Origin: Cylindrotheca closterium | Lineage: Eukaryota > Bacillariophyta > Bacillariophyceae > Bacillariales > Bacillariaceae | Assembly: GCA_933822405.4 (NCBI GenBank) | Contig: CAKOGP040002025.1 | Span: forward strand, 1 to 64,000 | Length of the DNA stretch: 64,000 nt | Reading direction: 5' to 3' | Shown here: positions 63,415-64,000 of the stretch, piece by piece | Position numbering within the stretch: the first letter of the stretch is position 1 | Layout: each line of letters opens with the position of its first letter | Notes under the pieces: generated by a model | What the model was told of the DNA's origin: nothing | Databases searched by the model: none | What the model saw: only the letters and a program-made list of their open reading frames with translations | Translations under genes and position numbers: made by a program

Positions 63415-64000
63415 CCCATTGAGAATCACAAATGATGATCGATTTGATCGCCTGACAGGATCCAGCACCACAGTTTGAAAGTAACCAGAAAGCTTGCGAT
63501 GAGAATGTCCGTGTTAGTAGAGATTCCGACAGTTAGTGTAGATAACAACTGAGAATAAACTGACTTTAAAATGATGGAACGCGAATCTGATATTTCACCT
63601 AACTCTAACTTCAAATATATTCGATGCCCGTGCGTACCAGCCTCAATCCAATCCCAAACCAATAGATGGCGAAACTTGGTACAAGTACCGATCTGGTGGC
63701 GCGAAACACAGGAGGCATCACTACTCGAATCATCAGAGTGGTTCGATTCTGATGGAAATGAAGGATCGCTAGCAGCAAGAGTTAATACTATTAAGTAGGG
63801 TCGTATGTTCCGGACCGCAACTATGAAACATCCTGCATACATGGTCATGTTGGCAGAACAGCTAATAATCATCTGTCACCATATATATCTATTTCTATTT
63901 TCAAAATGGTCCCAAAACAACATGGTCGAAATCGCAAAGATGCGCGTTTCGTTGTGTCTGCCTCTCTTTTCGTAGTATTTCGGTTTTCATCTCATTTTTT
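63415..64000. other. Right edge of window, no gene seen
   Basis: Opposing frames of 75-148 codons overlap; neither has recognisable features. A gene could begin beyond the window. Confidence 0.4.

Overview
The window is nuclear DNA from a stramenopile, most likely a pennate diatom. The evidence is a Ty1/copia element with the organisation of diatom CoDi elements, a BspA-type LRR/ankyrin protein, a DUF6824 protein, a 'CSC...AF'-type plastid-targeting presequence, and short GT-AG introns (about 80-230 bp) in otherwise compact genes. I cannot name the species.

Left third (1-20 kb) is accessory, repeat-rich DNA. Three TKL-like protein kinase genes lie at 254-1498 (+), 2358-3611 (-) and 6460-7848 (+). 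The second and third are an almost perfect inverted duplication. The spacer holds a 1.5-kb fold-back-like element bounded by inverted arrays of the palindrome GAGTTATAACTC. The third kinase lies between two direct copies of a short dispersed repeat. A complete, apparently very young LTR retrotransposon follows at 9628-16320: its 186-bp LTRs read as identical, it has a 5-bp target duplication, and gag and pol share a frame separated by one UGA-CGG stop. Next come an LRR/ankyrin gene, two kinase fragments, and two adjacent copies (19174-19971) of a multi-hairpin element. Its stems change sequence between copies while remaining paired.

The middle (21-42.5 kb) is ordinary gene-dense chromosome: a photolyase-like protein, a type II membrane glycosyltransferase, a SAM methyltransferase, a p24/TMED cargo receptor, a small basic protein, a DUF6824 protein, a strawberry-notch helicase-like protein, a type II membrane protein, a DUF885 peptidase-like protein and a multi-pass membrane protein. 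I inferred introns where two open frames join in phase across GT...AG boundaries.

The right third is dominated by two large, divergent nitric-oxide-synthase-like genes in head-to-head orientation (42673-48890 minus, 49950-54008 plus). Their defects are complementary. The minus-strand protein has Phe in place of the heme-ligand Cys but keeps the NADPH-binding motifs. The plus-strand protein keeps the heme Cys but has lost the NADPH-binding motifs. Because NOS enzymes pass electrons between subunits of a dimer, the pair could work as an obligate heterodimer. After them come an SDR, a small membrane protein, a 3.9-kb array of 717-bp tandem repeats, a PLAC8-family protein and a short lysine-rich protein.
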